Both the position numbers and the translations under genes were made by a program. Positions 1-8,417 of a stretch of 64,000 bases of DNA are shown here, piece after piece. Position 1 is the stretch's first letter; each line of letters opens with the position of its first letter. The stretch is from Intestinirhabdus alba. Lineage in GTDB: Bacteria > Pseudomonadota > Gammaproteobacteria > Enterobacterales > Enterobacteriaceae. The DNA is taken from the NCBI RefSeq assembly GCF_009711095.1, contig NZ_WMJZ01000021.1:1-64000 (forward strand), written 5' to 3'. A model generated the notes under the pieces. That model made no database searches. It saw only the letters and a program-made list of their open reading frames with translations, and was not told where the DNA came from.

Positions 1-40
1 ACGCAGGGGGTCGCGGGTTCGAGTCCCGTCCGTTCCGCCA
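1..40 (+). tRNA. aspT: tRNA-Asp, 3' part (cut by window start)
   Basis: The first 40 bases are the 3' half of a tRNA: the anticodon-stem 3' strand, the T arm with GGTTCGAGTC, the acceptor strand CCGTTCCGCC and an encoded CCA end. They match tRNA-Asp(GTC), which lies next to tRNA-Trp at the end of the rrnC operon in E. coli. The anticodon itself lies outside the window, so identity rests on the 3' half and on the neighbour. Confidence 0.85.
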
Positions 41-48
41 CCCTAATT

Positions 49-124
49 AGGGGCGTAGTTCAATTGGTAGAGCACCGGTCTCCAAAACCGGGTGTTGGGA
101 GTTCGAGTCTCTCCGCCCCTGCCA
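49..124 (+). tRNA. trpT: tRNA-Trp (anticodon CCA)
   Basis: Complete 76-base tRNA with acceptor arms AGGGGCG/CGCCCCT, D arm, anticodon CCA at 82-84, T loop TTCGAGT and encoded GCCA end. It follows tRNA-Asp after 8 bases and precedes a strong terminator, so it is the last gene of an rRNA transcription unit that starts left of the window. Confidence 0.97.
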
Positions 125-131
125 GAAAATA

Positions 132-160
132 ATCCTTAGCTAACGCTAAGGATTTTTTTT
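132..160 (+). terminator. Rho-independent terminator of the rRNA/tRNA operon
   Basis: Perfect 9-bp stem ATCCTTAGC/GCTAAGGAT with loop TAAC, followed by a run of T at 153-160. It lies 7 bases after tRNA-Trp. Confidence 0.93.
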
Positions 161-226
161 ATCCAAAATCTCCGTTAACCCTCCTTTATCTTCTCGTAGG
201 CTTCCATGCCTGGTCGCCGCCACCGA

Positions 227-1060
227 TTAGTCATTTAAAATGGTGGTCGTTAAAAGATCGTGGATAAGCGCCTGTTTGTCGCTATTTTGCAGCCATATCG
301 CATACAAGGGCCGTGAGAGCGTAGTGCTGTCAGCAACGGTATGCAGTCCCCCCTTCTCCCTGGCCCAGCAGACAGGAAGCCAGCTGCATCCCTTAAGCGC
401 TGCAAGCTGCTGTCGGGCCAGTTCTGCTGAGCTGGTTGTCAGTACAGGTACTTCATCGGCAGCAATTAATCCGACTTCATGCTGTTGAAAATCTGGCCCC
501 CAGTCCAGACGTAGATAGTTCAGTTCGTTTTTTAGGGTTGATGGCTTACTGCAATAAAGCGCTAATGTGAAATGTCCCAACAGCTGGCTGCTGAACTCAT
601 CCATTTTAGGTGCTTCGGTGGTGATCAAAAGGTCGAGCTGGCGTTCATGAAGCTGTTTTACCAGCGATTGACGCTGGGCTATCCGGGCCTCGAACTGCAG
701 GCCGGTTTGCGTTTCTTGTTTCTGATACAGGCGCTCCAGCCAGCCGTTGAGCATACACTCCCATAGTGAGGCGCTGGCACCAATAGAGAACTCGTTATGC
801 CGCGAGGAGTGCGCAACTTCCTTTCGTGCCGCCTGCCAGGTATTCATCAGCGTTTCCGCATAGGGTAAAAGCTTTTCGCCAGCGGTGGTTAAGCGAATAT
901 TATTTCTGTGACGGGTAAAAAGGTTAACACCCAGCTGATTTTCCAGTTGTCTGATGCGAAAACTCACCGCTGACTGGGTCAGATAGAGCGCTTCAGCGGC
1001 CCGGCCAAAATGGCGTGTTCTACTAACTTCCAGGAAAGTTTTTAGCAATTCCGTATCCAC
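227..1060 (-). CDS. hdfR: LysR-family transcriptional regulator HdfR
   Basis: 277 aa, close to the 279 aa of E. coli HdfR. The N-terminal winged helix-turn-helix (about residues 1-60, with [20 protein letters not shown]) is followed by a LysR effector-binding domain. HdfR is known as a repressor of the flagellar master operon flhDC and is controlled by H-NS. It is divergent from maoP, as in E. coli, with a 118-bp shared promoter region. The effector is unknown. No truncation or frameshift is seen. Confidence 0.94.
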   Translation of the reverse strand: MDTELLKTFLEVSRTRHFGRAAEALYLTQSAVSFRIRQLENQLGVNLFTRHRNNIRLTTAGEKLLPYAETLMNTWQAARKEVAHSSRHNEFSIGASASLWECMLNGWLERLYQKQETQTGLQFEARIAQRQSLVKQLHERQLDLLITTEAPKMDEFSSQLLGHFTLALYCSKPSTLKNELNYLRLDWGPDFQQHEVGLIAADEVPVLTTSSAELARQQLAALKGCSWLPVCWAREKGGLHTVADSTTLSRPLYAIWLQNSDKQALIHDLLTTTILND

Positions 1061-1178
1061 ATGGCTCTCCGCAAAATTATTTGTCGTTATGATTTAAATG
1101 TTTTGTTTGACGCTCTGTCAAGCGTAACTAATACTCCGCGCCATAAACAGCTTGGCCAAAGAATTAGGAGCGTGCAGG

Positions 1179-1517
1179 ATGGCGGAAAGCTTTACGACGA
1201 CTAATCGTTATTTCGACAATAAACATTATCCACGCGGATTCTCTCGTCATGGTGATTTCACTATTAAAGAGGCGCAGCTACTTGAGCGTTATGGTTATGC
1301 CTTTAATGAGCTGGATCTGGGAAAACGTGAACCGATCACTGAAGAAGAGAAGCTCTTTGTCGCCGTCTGCCGCGGCGAGCGTGAGCCGGTAACGGAAGCA
1401 GAGCGCGTCTGGTCTAAGTATATGACGCGAATTAAACGGCCGAAGCGTTTTCACACGCTTTCCGGCGGCAAGCCGCAGATGGAAGGTGCCGAAGAGTACA
1501 CCGAGTCTGATGATTAA
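1179..1517 (+). CDS. maoP: Macrodomain Ori protein MaoP (YifE)
   Basis: 112 aa, near identical to E. coli MaoP, which organises the Ori macrodomain together with the nearby maoS site. The frame is open from a TTG at 1152, but the ATG at 1179 is chosen. It has AGGAG at 1166-1170, 8 bases upstream, and gives the family's usual N-terminus [15 protein letters not shown]. The protein is small, charged and lacks signal or membrane segments. By analogy maoS should lie in the hdfR-maoP intergenic region (1061-1178), but I cannot place it by eye. Confidence 0.94.
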   Translation: MAESFTTTNRYFDNKHYPRGFSRHGDFTIKEAQLLERYGYAFNELDLGKREPITEEEKLFVAVCRGEREPVTEAERVWSKYMTRIKRPKRFHTLSGGKPQMEGAEEYTESDD

Positions 1518-1540
1518 AAAAAGGGCGTAAGCCCTTTTTT
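1515..1540. terminator. Bidirectional terminator between maoP and comM
   Basis: A-tract, stem GGGC-GTAA-GCCC, then a T-tract: a symmetric hairpin that can stop transcription from maoP (+) and from comM (-). The two genes are convergent, and the hairpin overlaps the last codons of comM. Confidence 0.88.
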
Positions 1541-3059
1541 ACATCAGCGCTTTTTGTAAATGGATCAGTAACCGGTCGATAGCACGATAGCTAACCGCCT
1601 CCTGAAGATGCTGACGTGTAATCTGCCTGGCGTGGCCGAGATCCGCTATCGTTCGGGCAACCTTAAGCAGGCGTTGCCAGGCGCGTATGGAAAGCCCCAG
1701 CTGGATAAGCGACTCTTCAAGCCATTGCACATCCTCTTCTGCCAGCTGGCAATACCGGCGTATTTCCCGATTATCCAGATGGGTGTTCAGCTTCCCCTGC
1801 CGAGAATACTGACGCTCCCTGGCGTCTGTAACGCGGCTTTTAACGGCCGCGCTGCTCTCCCCCTTAGCGCTGGCCTGGCTGAGTATTCCGGGCGGCGGCA
1901 GGGGGATTTCCAGCGACAGATCAAAGCGATCGAGGAAAGGGCCGGACAGCCTGCTGAGGTAGCGTAACGTCTGTTCTGGCGAGCAGCGGTTATGGTTGCC
2001 CTGATAGTGTCCCGTCGGGCTGGGATTCATCGCAGCTATCAGCTGAAAGCGCGCGGGATAGGCGATTTTAGCCCGGGAGCGTGAAATATGAATCTGGCCG
2101 GATTCAATGGGTTCTCGCAGCGCATCCAGCGTCCGACGTTCAAACTCCGGCAGCTCATCGAGAAATAAAATGCCGTTATGTGCCAGGGATATTTCACCAG
2201 GCAAAGGCATCGAGCCGCCGCCAACCATTGCGGCTAATGATGCGCTGTGGTGGGGGGAGCGAAAGGGGCGTTGCTTCCACTGTGTGGATACACATCCGCA
2301 GGTCACCAGGCTGAGAATAGCCGCGCTTTCCAGCGCTTCCTCATCGCTAAGCGGCGGCAGCAGGCCCCTAAGGCGGCTGGCGAGCATAGTTTTTCCCGTA
2401 CCGGGTGGCCCAATTAACAGCAGGTTATGTCCTCCAGCCGCCGCGATCTCCAGGCTACGTTTTCCTTGTTCCTGGCCGATAATATCGCTGAGATCGTCGC
2501 ATGGGGCGTGGTAAAGCGCTTTCCTGGCACAGGGGCGGGCCAGATCGTGTTTTCCTTCAAGGAAAGCACAAACGGCCTGCAGATGAGGGGCGATCAGGCA
2601 TCCTTCGGCGCTTATTAATCCAACCTCAGATTCATTTTCCTGAGCGACGATAATTCCTCTGCCTGCCTGCAGTGCCTCCGTCGCGCTGGATATGACGCCT
2701 GGCACGCTGCGTAGCGCGCCTGTCAGCGCCAGTTCGCCCACCAGTTCGTAGTCGGCAAGCCTATCGGTTTTAAGCTGCTCCGACGCGGCCAGCAGCGCGA
2801 CAGCGATAGGTAAATCATATCTCCCGCCCTCCTTAGGCAAATCTGCTGGCGCAAGATTTATGGTGATTTTCTTTGCCGGAAAGTCGTATCCGCTGTTAAT
2901 GATTGCGCTGCGTACTCGATCCCGCGCCTCTTTTACGGTGGTTTCCGGTAGACCGACCATGGTCAGCCCCGGTAAACCGTTGCTGATATGAACTTCAATA
3001 GTAATTGGTGGCGCATTAATGCCAAGCGCCGCACGTGTATGAACAATTGCCAGCGACAT
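1539..3059 (-). CDS. comM: AAA+ ATPase ComM/YifB (Mg-chelatase-like)
   Basis: 506 aa. An N-terminal Lon-protease-like domain (residues ~1-170) is followed by a Mg-chelatase-type AAA+ module with Walker A GPPGTGKT and Walker B ILFLDELPEF, and a C-terminal Mg-chelatase-like domain. The family member ComM is a hexameric helicase that drives branch migration during natural transformation; the role in enterics is less clear. Convergent with maoP and divergent from the ilv leader. Intact by length and motifs. Confidence 0.93.
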   Translation of the reverse strand: MSLAIVHTRAALGINAPPITIEVHISNGLPGLTMVGLPETTVKEARDRVRSAIINSGYDFPAKKITINLAPADLPKEGGRYDLPIAVALLAASEQLKTDRLADYELVGELALTGALRSVPGVISSATEALQAGRGIIVAQENESEVGLISAEGCLIAPHLQAVCAFLEGKHDLARPCARKALYHAPCDDLSDIIGQEQGKRSLEIAAAGGHNLLLIGPPGTGKTMLASRLRGLLPPLSDEEALESAAILSLVTCGCVSTQWKQRPFRSPHHSASLAAMVGGGSMPLPGEISLAHNGILFLDELPEFERRTLDALREPIESGQIHISRSRAKIAYPARFQLIAAMNPSPTGHYQGNHNRCSPEQTLRYLSRLSGPFLDRFDLSLEIPLPPPGILSQASAKGESSAAVKSRVTDARERQYSRQGKLNTHLDNREIRRYCQLAEEDVQWLEESLIQLGLSIRAWQRLLKVARTIADLGHARQITRQHLQEAVSYRAIDRLLIHLQKALM

Positions 3060-3213
3060 AGCTCCTCCTCAAACCGCCATTATGTAGCGCTTATTACCCT
3101 TATCATTATCTGTTTTTTGTGAAATTAGACGCCTGTTCACTGCTTTTTACTTAACAACTATCGAACAACACGCTCGCTGGAAGGCGGCACGCATTTTCTG
3201 CGTCTGAGGAGGA

Positions 3214-3327
3214 ATGAGTGAGCGAAAAACCGCTTTCAGGTTCCGGGAAGAAATATTTTTTTTCCTTCTTTTTACTATAAAAAACAATGGTTTTTATTTT
3301 GTTTTTCGCTGGTTTCAGAAAATTTAG
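3214..3327 (+). CDS. Possible 37-aa small protein upstream of ilvL (unproven)
   Basis: ATG at 3214 follows GAGGAGGA, a strong ribosome-binding-site-like run ending just before the ATG. The frame gives 37 residues with a Phe/Leu-rich middle (residues 15-20 FFFLLF) and ends TAG at 3327. It lies in the AT-rich upstream region of the ilv promoter, so the Phe richness may simply reflect T-tracts. I do not recognise a homologue. Spacing between the purine run and the ATG is very short. Low confidence. Confidence 0.2.
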   Translation: MSERKTAFRFREEIFFFLLFTIKNNGFYFVFRWFQKI

Positions 3328-3364
3328 CGTAAAAAAATATTGTGCTATCGATAAAAACTATGAT
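3241..3364 (+). promoter_or_regulatory. ilvLGMEDA promoter region with AT-rich upstream segment
   Basis: A likely -10 TATGAT lies at 3359-3364, 45 bases before the ilvL start. No good -35 hexamer stands at normal spacing, which fits the known weak, supercoiling- and IHF-assisted ilvPG promoter of E. coli. Bases 3241-3340 are long A and T tracts, the kind of segment that IHF-dependent upstream activation uses there. The sequence from the -10 to ilvL closely resembles E. coli. Exact start site and IHF site are inferred. Confidence 0.6.
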
Positions 3365-3409
3365 AACTCTTTAGGCATTCCTTCGAGCAAGATACAAGAA
3401 AAGACGAAA

Positions 3410-3508
3410 ATGACAGCCCTTCTACGAGTGATTAGCCTGGTCGTGATTAGCGTGGTGGTGATTATTATCCCACCGTGCGGGGCTGCACCTGGAAGAGTAA
3501 ATACTTAG
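3410..3508 (+). CDS. ilvL: ilv operon leader peptide IlvL
   Basis: 32 aa starting at ATG 3410; nearly identical to E. coli IlvL. Fifteen residues are the regulatory amino acids: 5 Ile, 3 Leu, 7 Val, with VVV-III at residues 15-20. Ribosome stalling at these codons when Ile, Leu or Val tRNAs are uncharged favours the antiterminator and lets transcription pass the attenuator at 3530-3564. A longer in-frame ATG at 3287 exists but has no family support. Confidence 0.95.
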   Translation: MTALLRVISLVVISVVVIIIPPCGAAPGRVNT

Positions 3509-3529
3509 AAATCAAGTTATTGCCAACCA

Positions 3530-3564
3530 AGACCCCCGCACCGAAAGGTCCGGGGGTTTTTTTT
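3530..3564 (+). terminator. ilv attenuator
   Basis: Stem ACCCCCG/CGGGGGT with a loop that contains ACCGAAAGGT, followed by eight T at 3557-3564. It lies 22 bases after the ilvL stop and 84 bases before ilvG: the classical multivalent attenuator of the ilvGMEDA operon. Confidence 0.95.
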
Positions 3565-3594
3565 GACCTTAAAAATACATCAGGCGATCGGAAA

Positions 3595-3645
3595 ATTAAT
3601 TTCAGCATAAAATTCTGTTTGCCAGCGATCATGACGGGGAAGTAA
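3595..3645 (+). other. ilvX: ilvX-like 16-codon frame with no standard start codon
   Basis: Directly before ilvG a 16-codon frame reads [16 protein letters not shown] and stops TAA at 3643-3645. It resembles the E. coli small protein IlvX (MNNSTKFCFSRFRTGN) in place, length and residues, but the first codon is ATT. It may be untranslated, use the rare ATT start, or survive only because the DNA also holds the ilvG ribosome-binding site (GGGGAAG at 3636-3642). The comparison relies on recalled IlvX sequence. Confidence 0.4.
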
Positions 3646-3647
3646 CT

Positions 3648-5294
3648 ATGAATGGAGCGCAGTGGGTCGTACATACTTTGCGGGCACGGGGTGTTGACAT
3701 CGTTTTCGGCTATCCTGGTGGCGCAATTATGCCCGTCTATGATGCGCTGTACGATGGTGGCGTGGAGCACCTGCTGTGTCGTCACGAGCAGGGGGCGGTA
3801 ATGGCTGCGATCGGCTATGCCCGTGCAACAGGTAAAACCGGGGTATGTATCGCCACCTCCGGTCCCGGAGCCACCAATCTGCTCACTGGCCTTGCCGATG
3901 CACTGCTGGATTCCGTCCCCGTTGTGGCTATCACCGGTCAGGTTGCCGCTCCGCTTATTGGCAGTGATGCGTTTCAGGAAGTAGACGTATTAGGACTCTC
4001 GCTGGCCTGCACTAAACATAGCTTTCTGGTGCCGTCGCTGGATGAGTTGCCGCGCATTATGGCTGAAGCTTTTGATGTGGCGAACAGTGGCCGCCCAGGC
4101 CCGGTACTGATTGATATTCCAAAAGATATCCAGCTGGCCTGCGGTGAGCTGGAGCCGTGGTTTACCACGGTGGAAAACGAGGCATCTTTCCCGTATGCAG
4201 AGATTGAGCAGGCGCAACAAATGCTGGCGCGGGCGCAAAAGCCGATGCTGTACATAGGCGGTGGCGTCGGAATAGCGCAGGCGGTTCCGGCACTGCGCGA
4301 ATTTCTCCGGGAGACGCAGATGCCGGTGGCCTGCACCCTGAAAGGGCTGGGGGCGGTAAGTGCCGACCACGCATACTATCTTGGCATGCTGGGGATGCAC
4401 GGTACTAAAGCGGCAAACTTTGCGGTACAGGAGTGCGATCTACTGATCGCTGTCGGCGCGCGTTTTGATGACCGGGTGACCGGCAGGCTGGATACCTTTG
4501 CGCCGGAGGCCAGCGTAATCCATATAGATATCGACCCGGCGGAAATGAATAAGCTGCGTCAGGCGCACGTGGCCCTGCAGGGCGATCTCAACGGACTGTT
4601 GCCAGCGCTGCAGCAGCCGATCGATATCGACCCGTGGCGGCAGCGCTGCGCGGGGCTGCGCGCTGCCCATGCGTGGCACTACGACTTTCCAGGTGAAACG
4701 ATCTATGCACCGCTGTTGTTAAAACAGCTCTCCGATCGTAAGCCAGCCAACTGCGTGATAACCACCGACGTCGGCCAGCATCAGATGTGGTCGGCACAGC
4801 ATATGGCCCATACACTTCCGGAAAATTTTATTACCTCCAGCGGCCTTGGCACGATGGGGTTTGGTTTACCGGCCGCGGTGGGCGCGCAGGTGGCGCGACC
4901 GGACGATATGGTGATCTGTATCTCCGGCGACGGCTCTTTCATGATGAACGTGCAGGAGCTGGGCACCGTAAAACGCAGGCAGCTGCCGTTGAAGATCGTA
5001 CTGCTTGATAATCAGCGGTTAGGGATGGTGCGGCAGTGGCAGCAGCTGTTTTTTCAGGAGCGCTATAGCGAAACCATTCTTAGTGATAACCCCGATTTCC
5101 TTATGTTAGCCAGCGCTTTTGGTATTCCTGGCCAACACATCACCCGTAAAGACCAGGTTGAAGACGCGCTCGACGCCATGCTGAACAGCGATGGTCCCTA
5201 CCTGCTTCATGTCTCAATTGACGCGCTTGAGAACGTCTGGCCTCTGGTGCCTCCGGGCGCCAGCAACTCAGAAATGCTGGAGAAATTATCATGA
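3648..5294 (+). CDS. ilvG: Acetolactate synthase II, catalytic subunit
   Basis: 548 aa, full length. ThDP-dependent enzyme that condenses pyruvate with pyruvate or 2-oxobutyrate, the first common step of valine and isoleucine synthesis. N-terminal Pyr domain with [14 protein letters not shown] and the conserved Glu in CRHEQGA (residues ~44-50); central FAD/DHAP-like domain; C-terminal PP domain with the ThDP motif GDGSF...N. The reading frame is uninterrupted, unlike E. coli K-12, where ilvG is frameshifted, so valine-insensitive AHAS II should be active. Overlaps ilvM by 4 bases (ATGA). Confidence 0.96.
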   Translation: MNGAQWVVHTLRARGVDIVFGYPGGAIMPVYDALYDGGVEHLLCRHEQGAVMAAIGYARATGKTGVCIATSGPGATNLLTGLADALLDSVPVVAITGQVAAPLIGSDAFQEVDVLGLSLACTKHSFLVPSLDELPRIMAEAFDVANSGRPGPVLIDIPKDIQLACGELEPWFTTVENEASFPYAEIEQAQQMLARAQKPMLYIGGGVGIAQAVPALREFLRETQMPVACTLKGLGAVSADHAYYLGMLGMHGTKAANFAVQECDLLIAVGARFDDRVTGRLDTFAPEASVIHIDIDPAEMNKLRQAHVALQGDLNGLLPALQQPIDIDPWRQRCAGLRAAHAWHYDFPGETIYAPLLLKQLSDRKPANCVITTDVGQHQMWSAQHMAHTLPENFITSSGLGTMGFGLPAAVGAQVARPDDMVICISGDGSFMMNVQELGTVKRRQLPLKIVLLDNQRLGMVRQWQQLFFQERYSETILSDNPDFLMLASAFGIPGQHITRKDQVEDALDAMLNSDGPYLLHVSIDALENVWPLVPPGASNSEMLEKLS

Positions 5295-5554
5295 TACAAC
5301 ATCAGGTTAACGTGGCGGCCCGCTATAACCCCGAGACATTAGAACGTGTTTTACGTGTGGTGCGTCATCGCGGTTTTCAGGTGTGTTCAATCAATATGGA
5401 AACGACCAGCGATGCACAGAACATAAATATCGAATTGACCGTTGCCAGCCCCCGACCGGTCGAATTACTGTTTAGCCAGTTAAAAAAGCTGGTGGATGTT
5501 GCGCATGTTGCTATCCGCCAGAACACAACCACATCACAACAGATCCGCGCCTGA
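5291..5554 (+). CDS. ilvM: Acetolactate synthase II, regulatory subunit
   Basis: 87 aa, the length of E. coli IlvM. A single ACT-type domain that stabilises and activates the IlvG catalytic subunit. The start ATG overlaps the ilvG stop, which suggests translational coupling and equal subunit supply. ilvE follows after 18 bases. Confidence 0.95.
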   Translation: MIQHQVNVAARYNPETLERVLRVVRHRGFQVCSINMETTSDAQNINIELTVASPRPVELLFSQLKKLVDVAHVAIRQNTTTSQQIRA

Positions 5555-5572
5555 GCGCAAAAGGGAAAAAAA

Positions 5573-6502
5573 ATGTCGACAAAAAAAGCTGATTACATTT
5601 GGTTCAATGGCGAGATGGTTCGTTGGGAAGACGCAACGGTGCACGTCATGTCCCACGCGCTGCACTATGGCACGTCGGTATTTGAAGGTATCCGCTGCTA
5701 TGACTCGCATAAAGGGCCGGTGGTGTTCCGTCATCGGGAACATATGCAGCGACTGCATGACTCAGCCAAAATTTATCGTTTCCCGGTTTCCCAAAGCGTT
5801 GATCAATTGATGGACGCCTGCCGGGCGGTGATCCGTAAGAACAACCTGACCAGCGCCTATATCCGCCCGCTGGTGTTTGTTGGCGACGTCGGCATGGGCG
5901 TTAACCCACCTGAGGGGTACACCACCGATGTGATCATCGCCGCGTTCCCCTGGGGGGCTTACCTGGGCGCGGAAGCGCTGGAGCAGGGGATCGATGCGAT
6001 GGTTTCTTCCTGGAATCGCGCCGCGCCGAACACTATCCCGACGGCGGCAAAAGCGGGCGGCAATTACCTTTCCTCTCTGCTGGTTGGCAGTGAAGCGCGC
6101 CGTCACGGCTACCAGGAGGGCATCGCCCTGGACGTAAACGGTTATATCTCCGAAGGCGCGGGCGAAAACCTGTTTGAAGTGAAGGACGGCATCCTGTTTA
6201 CTCCGCCGTTTACCTCTTCGGCGCTGCCAGGCATCACCCGCGACGCGATCATTAAGCTGGCGAAAGATCTGGATATTGAGATCCGCGAACAGGTGCTGTC
6301 CCGCGAATCGCTGTATCTGGCGGACGAGGTGTTCATGTCCGGCACCGCGGCGGAGATAACGCCGGTTCGCAGCGTGGACGGCATTCAGGTGGGTGAAGGG
6401 CGCTGCGGTCCGGTGACCAGGCGCATTCAGCAAGCCTTCTTTGGCCTGTTTACCGGCGAAACGGAAGATAAATGGGGCTGGTTGGATCAGGTCAATCGCT
6501 AA
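5573..6502 (+). CDS. ilvE: Branched-chain amino acid aminotransferase
   Basis: 309 aa fold-type IV PLP aminotransferase; the last step of Ile, Val and Leu synthesis, using glutamate as donor. The PLP lysine is in TAAKAGGNY (residue ~160), and LPGITRDAII near residue 220 is the conserved substrate/cofactor region. ATG at 5573 follows GGGAAAAAAA. Third gene of the ilv operon; a hairpin separates it from ilvD. Confidence 0.96.
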   Translation: MSTKKADYIWFNGEMVRWEDATVHVMSHALHYGTSVFEGIRCYDSHKGPVVFRHREHMQRLHDSAKIYRFPVSQSVDQLMDACRAVIRKNNLTSAYIRPLVFVGDVGMGVNPPEGYTTDVIIAAFPWGAYLGAEALEQGIDAMVSSWNRAAPNTIPTAAKAGGNYLSSLLVGSEARRHGYQEGIALDVNGYISEGAGENLFEVKDGILFTPPFTSSALPGITRDAIIKLAKDLDIEIREQVLSRESLYLADEVFMSGTAAEITPVRSVDGIQVGEGRCGPVTRRIQQAFFGLFTGETEDKWGWLDQVNR

Positions 6503-6510
6503 TTAAAAAA

Positions 6511-6532
6511 TGGGACGGTATGCACCGTCCCA
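6511..6532 (+). other. Intercistronic hairpin between ilvE and ilvD
   Basis: Perfect 9-bp stem TGGGACGGT/ACCGTCCCA with loop ATGC. A short A-tract precedes it and TTTGATAA follows, so it is at best a weak terminator. More likely an mRNA processing or stability element inside the operon. Confidence 0.7.
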
Positions 6533-6564
6533 TTTGATAAATAAAAATAGGGAGTGAAAAGAGC

Positions 6565-8415
6565 ATGCCTAAGTACCGTTCCGCCACCACCACTCACGGC
6601 CGCAACATGGCGGGCGCTCGCGCCCTGTGGCGCGCTACAGGAATGACCGACGCCGATTTTGGCAAGCCGATTATTGCGGTTGTGAACTCATTTACCCAGT
6701 TCGTGCCGGGCCACGTTCATCTGCGTGACCTCGGCAAGCTGGTCGCCGGACAAATCGAAGCTGCCGGCGGCGTCGCCAAAGAGTTCAACACCATTGCCGT
6801 GGATGACGGAATCGCGATGGGCCACGGCGGGATGCTGTATTCACTGCCGTCTCGCGAGCTGATTGCCGACTCGGTGGAGTATATGGTGAACGCCCACTGC
6901 GCCGATGCGATGGTCTGTATTTCCAACTGCGACAAAATCACCCCGGGAATGCTGATGGCCTCTCTGCGCCTGAACATTCCGGTGATTTTCGTTTCCGGCG
7001 GACCAATGGAAGCCGGGAAGACCAAACTGTCGGATCGGATCATCAAGCTGGATCTGGTTGACGCAATGATTCAGGGGGCGGATCCAACGGTTTCGGACGA
7101 GCAGAGCAACCAGGTTGAGCGTTCCGCCTGCCCCACCTGCGGCTCCTGTTCTGGTATGTTCACCGCCAACTCCATGAACTGCCTGACCGAGGCGCTGGGG
7201 CTTTCGCAGCCGGGCAACGGCTCGCTGCTGGCGACCCATGCCGATCGGAAGCAGCTGTTCCTCAACGCCGGCAGCCGCATCGTGGAACTGACTAAACGCT
7301 ATTACGAGCAGAATGATGAAAGCGCCCTGCCGCGCAATATCGCCAACAAGGCGGCGTTTGAAAATGCGATGACGCTGGATATTGCTATGGGCGGGTCCAC
7401 CAATACCGTGCTGCATCTGCTGGCGGCGGCGCAGGAAGCGGAAATCGACTTCACCATGAGCGATATTGATAAGCTTTCCCGTAGGGTGCCGCAGCTGTGC
7501 AAGGTTGCGCCGAGCACGCAGAAATATCATATGGAAGACGTGCACCGGGCGGGCGGCGTGCTGGGGATCCTCGGCGAGCTGGATCGCGCCGGGCTGCTGA
7601 ATCGCGACGTTAAAAACGTGCTGGGCCTGACGCTGCCGCAGACCCTCGAACAGTATGACGTGATGGTCACCCGGGATGAGGCGGTAAAAACCCTGTTCCG
7701 CGCCGGTCCGGCGGGCGTGCGTACGACCCAGGCCTTTTCGCAGGAGTGCCGCTGGGATTCGCTGGATGACGATCGCGCCGAAGGCTGTATTCGCTCGCTG
7801 GAGCACGCCTACAGCAAAGACGGCGGGCTGGCGGTGCTGTACGGCAATTTTGCTGAAAACGGCTGCATTGTGAAAACCGCAGGCGTTGATGAAAGTATTC
7901 TGCGATTTACCGGCCCGGCAAAGGTCTATGAGAGCCAGGACGATGCGGTAGAGGCTATCCTCGGCGGTAAGGTTGTGGCGGGGGATGTGGTGGTGATCCG
8001 CTATGAAGGGCCGAAGGGCGGTCCGGGTATGCAGGAGATGCTTTATCCGACCAGCTTCCTGAAATCGATGGGGCTGGGTAAAGCCTGTGCGCTGATCACC
8101 GACGGCCGCTTCTCCGGCGGAACCTCCGGGCTGTCTATTGGCCATGTTTCTCCGGAAGCGGCCAGCGGCGGGAATATTGCGATCATTGAAGATGGCGACA
8201 TTATCGCTATTGATATCCCCAATCGCGGTATCCACCTGCAGCTGAGCGATGCGGAAATTGCCGCCCGTCGCGAACTGCAGGAGGCCCGCGGTGACAAAGC
8301 CTGGACGCCGAAAGATCGACAGCGCCCGGTCTCGTTAGCCCTGCGTGCCTACGCCAGTCTGGCGACCAGCGCAGACAAAGGCGCGGTCCGCGATAAATCA
8401 AAGCTGGGAGGTTAA
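6565..8415 (+). CDS. ilvD: Dihydroxy-acid dehydratase
   Basis: 616 aa, the E. coli length. Dehydrates 2,3-dihydroxy-isovalerate and 2,3-dihydroxy-3-methylvalerate to the 2-oxo acids. Iron-sulfur ligand cysteines are visible in [11 protein letters not shown] (residue ~122) and [17 protein letters not shown] (~192-208), and the C-terminal [19 protein letters not shown] signature is present. ilvA starts 2 bases after its stop, so the two are translationally linked. Confidence 0.97.
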   Translation: MPKYRSATTTHGRNMAGARALWRATGMTDADFGKPIIAVVNSFTQFVPGHVHLRDLGKLVAGQIEAAGGVAKEFNTIAVDDGIAMGHGGMLYSLPSRELIADSVEYMVNAHCADAMVCISNCDKITPGMLMASLRLNIPVIFVSGGPMEAGKTKLSDRIIKLDLVDAMIQGADPTVSDEQSNQVERSACPTCGSCSGMFTANSMNCLTEALGLSQPGNGSLLATHADRKQLFLNAGSRIVELTKRYYEQNDESALPRNIANKAAFENAMTLDIAMGGSTNTVLHLLAAAQEAEIDFTMSDIDKLSRRVPQLCKVAPSTQKYHMEDVHRAGGVLGILGELDRAGLLNRDVKNVLGLTLPQTLEQYDVMVTRDEAVKTLFRAGPAGVRTTQAFSQECRWDSLDDDRAEGCIRSLEHAYSKDGGLAVLYGNFAENGCIVKTAGVDESILRFTGPAKVYESQDDAVEAILGGKVVAGDVVVIRYEGPKGGPGMQEMLYPTSFLKSMGLGKACALITDGRFSGGTSGLSIGHVSPEAASGGNIAIIEDGDIIAIDIPNRGIHLQLSDAEIAARRELQEARGDKAWTPKDRQRPVSLALRAYASLATSADKGAVRDKSKLGG

Positions 8416-8417
8416 GA

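Noticed and set aside
6841-8235. 464-aa antisense frame over ilvD
   Set aside because: Long only because of high GC in the real gene; composition rich in Arg/His/Gln, no motifs.
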